Origin: Jiella avicenniae
Lineage (GTDB): Bacteria; Pseudomonadota; Alphaproteobacteria; Rhizobiales; Rhizobiaceae
NCBI RefSeq assembly: GCF_021390325.1
Contig: NZ_JAJUWU010000010.1
Location: forward strand, 62,001-126,000
Reading direction: 5' to 3'
DNA: 64,000 nt
Made by a program: the position numbers and the translations under genes. Below the pieces are notes generated by a model. It worked only from the letters and a program-made list of their open reading frames with translations, ran no database searches and was not told the DNA's origin. Position 1 is the stretch's first letter. The number at the start of each line of letters is the position of its first letter. This document shows, in pieces, positions 61,306 through 64,000 of this stretch.

Positions 61306-63249
61306 GTGCTCGTTCTCAAGAAGTCCGTCGACTGGCTCACTTTTCGGTCCGTACAGCCCGGGCTCGCCGTGGCACAGTTCCGCGAGCTGCAGCGGCAGAT
61401 TCCGCTCCTCTACGCTTTGCTCAGCGTGAATGCCTTGGCGGTCGCCTATACTCATCACGGCACCGCGCCCGAGTGGATGACGGTCTGGGTTCCGGCCTTG
61501 CTTCTGACGGTCAGCGTCGTTCGCCTGGTGAAATGGCTGATTTCCCCTGTGGCAAGGGTCAGCGAAGAGGAGGCGATCCGGGCTTTGAAGCGCACCACGA
61601 TCCTGGGATCCGTGATCGCGGTCGCCTACATCTCGTGGTCGCTGCAGCTCAGCCGGTACGGGAACGAGCATCAGCAAAGTCACGTCGCGATCTTCATCGC
61701 GATCACGGTCATCGGTTGCATCTTCTGTCTGATGCATCTGCCCCAGGCCGCTTTGTCGGTCACGGCCATCGTCACTCTCCCCTATCTTGCCTACTACGTC
61801 TCGCCCGACGACGCGATCTATACCGCCGTCGGCTTCAACATCCTCCTCGTCACGCTGGTGATGATCCGCGTCCTGCTCAACAGTTTCGACGGCTTCGCGA
61901 TGTTGATCCGAACCCAGGTGCATACCGAGAAATTGAACCGGGAGATCACCAAGCTCGCCCATACCGACATGCTGACCGGGCTCCCGAACCGGCGCCTCTT
62001 CTTCACCGAAGCCGACCGCAGAATTGGACACTGTCGCACGGCGGGACGCGAGCTTGCCCTGGGCGTCATCGATCTCGATCGCTTCAAGGCCGCGAACGAC
62101 ACGTTCGGTCACGTGGTCGGGGACGAGATTCTCGGTGCGGTCGGAGAGCGCTTGCGGGACATTTTCGTAAACCACGACGGGCTCGTGGCGCGTCTGGGCG
62201 GTGACGAGTTCGCCTTCGTGGTCGAGGGTGACGATGCGAAGGCGCTGGCGCTCGCGGGACACGTTTGTCAGGCTCTCGCGGCACCGTTCCATCTGGAGGA
62301 CATCACCGTCTCGATCGGCGCCTCCTGCGGCATCGCGACGACGCACGATGTCTTGGGGACCTCGCGCGAACTCTACGATTGTGCCGACTACGCCCTTTAC
62401 AAGACCAAGAGCGAGCGCCGCGGCTTTGCGACACTCTACTCGCCCGAGCACGAACAGCGCATCCGCTCCGAACGAGCCGTGGAAGCGGCCCTTCAGGTGG
62501 CCGACCTCGACGAAGAGATGGAGGTCCATCTCCAGCCGATCGCCAGCATCGACGGAGGGACCGTCGCGTTCGTAGAGGCGCTCGCGCGCTGGACGAGCCC
62601 GGAACTCGGCCCGGTCGCGCCCGACGTCTTCATCCTGCTCGCCGAGCGGGCGGGCATCATGCACCGCCTGACCCTGACGCTTCTCGGCAAGGCGCTTGCC
62701 CACCTCGAACGGCTTCCGGCGGAGGTGATGCTCTCCTTCAATCTGTCGGCGCACGACATCACCTGTCACGAGACGGTGGTCGCCATCATGTCGCTCGTGC
62801 GGCGCTCGGGCGTTCACCCGTCCCGGCTCGTCATGGAGCTGACGGAAACCGCTGTCGTCAGAGATTTCGAGGCCGCCGAGGCGTCGATGCGGCTGCTTCG
62901 CTCGCTCGGGATCAAGATCGCTCTCGACGATTTCGGCACCGGGCAGTCGAGCCTCAGCTATCTGCGCAGGCTGCCGATCGACAAGGTCAAGATCGACAGA
63001 AGCTTCGTCGCCGGCGCCGACGATGTCGAAGGGCGCGAGCTACTCTCCGCCGTCGTCGCCTTCTGCAAGTCGATGCGCATGCAATGCATCGCGGAAGGCG
63101 TGGAAGACGCCTCGCAGCTTCGCTTCCTGCAGTCGATCGACTGCGACTTCTTTCAGGGTTATCTGCTCGCCAAGCCACTGCCGATCGACGAGCTCGTCGT
63201 TCTGGTGCAGGGCAGGGGACTGCCGGACCAACGGCTGGCAAAAGCCTGA
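61306..63249 (+). CDS. Bifunctional diguanylate cyclase/phosphodiesterase (GGDEF-EAL)
   Basis: 647 residues from GTG 61306, chosen because GGAGG lies 5 nt before it (an in-frame TTG at 61273 is poor). About six membrane helices occupy the first ~200 residues. The GGDEF domain starts MLTGLPNRR and has an intact GGDEF without an RxxD I-site. The EAL domain has FVEALARW, SFNLSAHD, MELTET, ALDDFGTG, KIDRSF and AEGVE, a complete catalytic set. It could both make and break cyclic-di-GMP. The membrane sensor is not a named family. Confidence 0.93.
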   Translation: MLVLKKSVDWLTFRSVQPGLAVAQFRELQRQIPLLYALLSVNALAVAYTHHGTAPEWMTVWVPALLLTVSVVRLVKWLISPVARVSEEEAIRALKRTTILGSVIAVAYISWSLQLSRYGNEHQQSHVAIFIAITVIGCIFCLMHLPQAALSVTAIVTLPYLAYYVSPDDAIYTAVGFNILLVTLVMIRVLLNSFDGFAMLIRTQVHTEKLNREITKLAHTDMLTGLPNRRLFFTEADRRIGHCRTAGRELALGVIDLDRFKAANDTFGHVVGDEILGAVGERLRDIFVNHDGLVARLGGDEFAFVVEGDDAKALALAGHVCQALAAPFHLEDITVSIGASCGIATTHDVLGTSRELYDCADYALYKTKSERRGFATLYSPEHEQRIRSERAVEAALQVADLDEEMEVHLQPIASIDGGTVAFVEALARWTSPELGPVAPDVFILLAERAGIMHRLTLTLLGKALAHLERLPAEVMLSFNLSAHDITCHETVVAIMSLVRRSGVHPSRLVMELTETAVVRDFEAAEASMRLLRSLGIKIALDDFGTGQSSLSYLRRLPIDKVKIDRSFVAGADDVEGRELLSAVVAFCKSMRMQCIAEGVEDASQLRFLQSIDCDFFQGYLLAKPLPIDELVVLVQGRGLPDQRLAKA

Positions 63250-63411
63250 TCATGCTTCCGGCCCGGACGATTCCTCGGCAACGATCGAACCCCCGCGGCC
63301 GCCCGCCGTCGCCTCAGCCTTGACCGGCCTCCCGCCCCCGTGGCAACTCGCGTCCGACCCCTTTTCGCCCGTCGCGTCCAGCCGCGCGGGCTCATGCCGG
63401 ACCGCCCCATC

Positions 63412-64000
63412 ATGTCAGACATCGCCCCCCACATGGACCCGCGCCGCTCGTTTCAGGCGCTGATCCTGACGCTGCATCGCTACTGGGCCGACTATGGCTG
63501 CGTCGTGCTCCAGCCCTACGACATGGAGGTCGGCGCCGGCACCTTCCATCCGGCGACGACGCTGCGGGCCTTGGGTCCGCGGCCGTGGAATGCCGCATAC
63601 GTCCAGCCGTCGCGGCGGCCGAAGGACGGGCGCTACGGCGAGAACCCCAACCGGCTGCAGCACTACTATCAGTATCAGGTGATCCTGAAGCCGAACCCGG
63701 CGAACCTGCAGGAGCTCTATCTCGGCTCTTTAAAGGCGATCGGCATCGACACCGGCCTGCACGACATCCGTTTCGTCGAGGACGACTGGGAGAGCCCGAC
63801 GCTCGGCGCCTGGGGCCTCGGCTGGGAGTGCTGGTGCGACGGCATGGAGGTCTCGCAGTTCACCTACTTCCAGCAGGTCTGCGGCATCGAATGCGCGCCC
63901 GTCGCCGGCGAGCTGACCTACGGGCTTGAGCGTCTGGCGATGTACGTCCAGAACGTCGACAACGTCTACGACCTCAATTTCAACGGCCGCGAGGGGGCCG
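63412..64000 (+). CDS. glyQ: Glycine--tRNA ligase alpha subunit, N-terminal part (runs off the right edge)
   Basis: 196 codons are visible. Seen: [56 protein letters not shown] and [13 protein letters not shown], the catalytic core of the tetrameric bacterial GlyRS alpha chain. An in-frame ATG at 63394 is an alternative start. The beta-subunit gene glyS is expected downstream, outside the window. The 162 nt before it show no gene. Confidence 0.96.
   Translation, partial: MSDIAPHMDPRRSFQALILTLHRYWADYGCVVLQPYDMEVGAGTFHPATTLRALGPRPWNAAYVQPSRRPKDGRYGENPNRLQHYYQYQVILKPNPANLQELYLGSLKAIGIDTGLHDIRFVEDDWESPTLGAWGLGWECWCDGMEVSQFTYFQQVCGIECAPVAGELTYGLERLAMYVQNVDNVYDLNFNGREGA

Overview
The window reads as a chromosomal segment of a high-GC alphaproteobacterium of the Hyphomicrobiales (Rhizobiales). 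The basis is protein style and gene order: the run ispB / DUF2007 / tRNA1(Val)-type methyltransferase / S49 peptidase / glyQ, the pair DUF1289 / clan AA aspartic protease, a thuEFG-type sugar transporter, an Omp25/RopB-like porin and TTAA-N7-TTAAC (CtrA-type) boxes. The family Aurantimonadaceae would fit, but that is only a guess. No rRNA, tRNA, CRISPR array, insertion sequence or prophage gene was seen. Gene density is high and many neighbours overlap by 1 to 26 nt.

Layout. 0-3.9 kb: a lipid or hydroxy-acid catabolic cluster (acyl-CoA dehydrogenase and TetR regulator on the minus strand, SDR / MaoC / phosphotransferase on the plus strand). 4.1-10.7 kb: the urea ABC transporter urtABCDE, preceded by a very good sigma-54 promoter and interrupted by two different palindromic intergenic repeats. 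11-17.7 kb: a trehalose/maltose-type ABC transporter with a GH13 alpha-glucosidase and an embedded GNAT acetyltransferase. 17.8-28.2 kb: a VTT membrane protein paired with an FAD disulfide oxidoreductase, two histidine kinases, TauE/SafE, an aspartic protease, DUF1289, GST, a UDG-family protein, a stand-alone AsnC effector domain and a diguanylate cyclase. 28.6-34.3 kb: porin, acyl-CoA synthetase, a YARHG-domain exported protein, an M15 peptidase and a small kinase. 34.3-35.5 kb is nearly empty apart from one likely 42-codon ORF. 35.5-42.1 kb, minus strand: PhoD-like phosphatase, SleB-like hydrolase lipoprotein, SDR, a protein of five-residue repeats, queG, a TPR lipoprotein and rpsU.

42.3-49.7 kb is the most unusual part. 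Two paralogous membrane proteins are followed by a compact minus-strand operon: exported protein, ExbB/TolQ-like channel, two ExbD-like proteins and an 845-residue TonB-like protein. That protein keeps the TonB membrane anchor but ends in a non-TonB domain. A DUF1036 exported protein is divergent from it. One of the two ExbD proteins has Asn where the proton-path Asp should be. This looks like a dedicated proton-motive-force-driven envelope machine of unknown function.

49.9-64 kb: a double-headed peptidoglycan hydrolase (M23 plus transglycosylase-like), moaB, ispE, a large TPR protein, ispB, the glyQ-linked group, a zinc alcohol dehydrogenase and a GGDEF-EAL protein. The window ends inside glyQ. 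All assignments come from reading motifs and layout by eye; no database search was possible.
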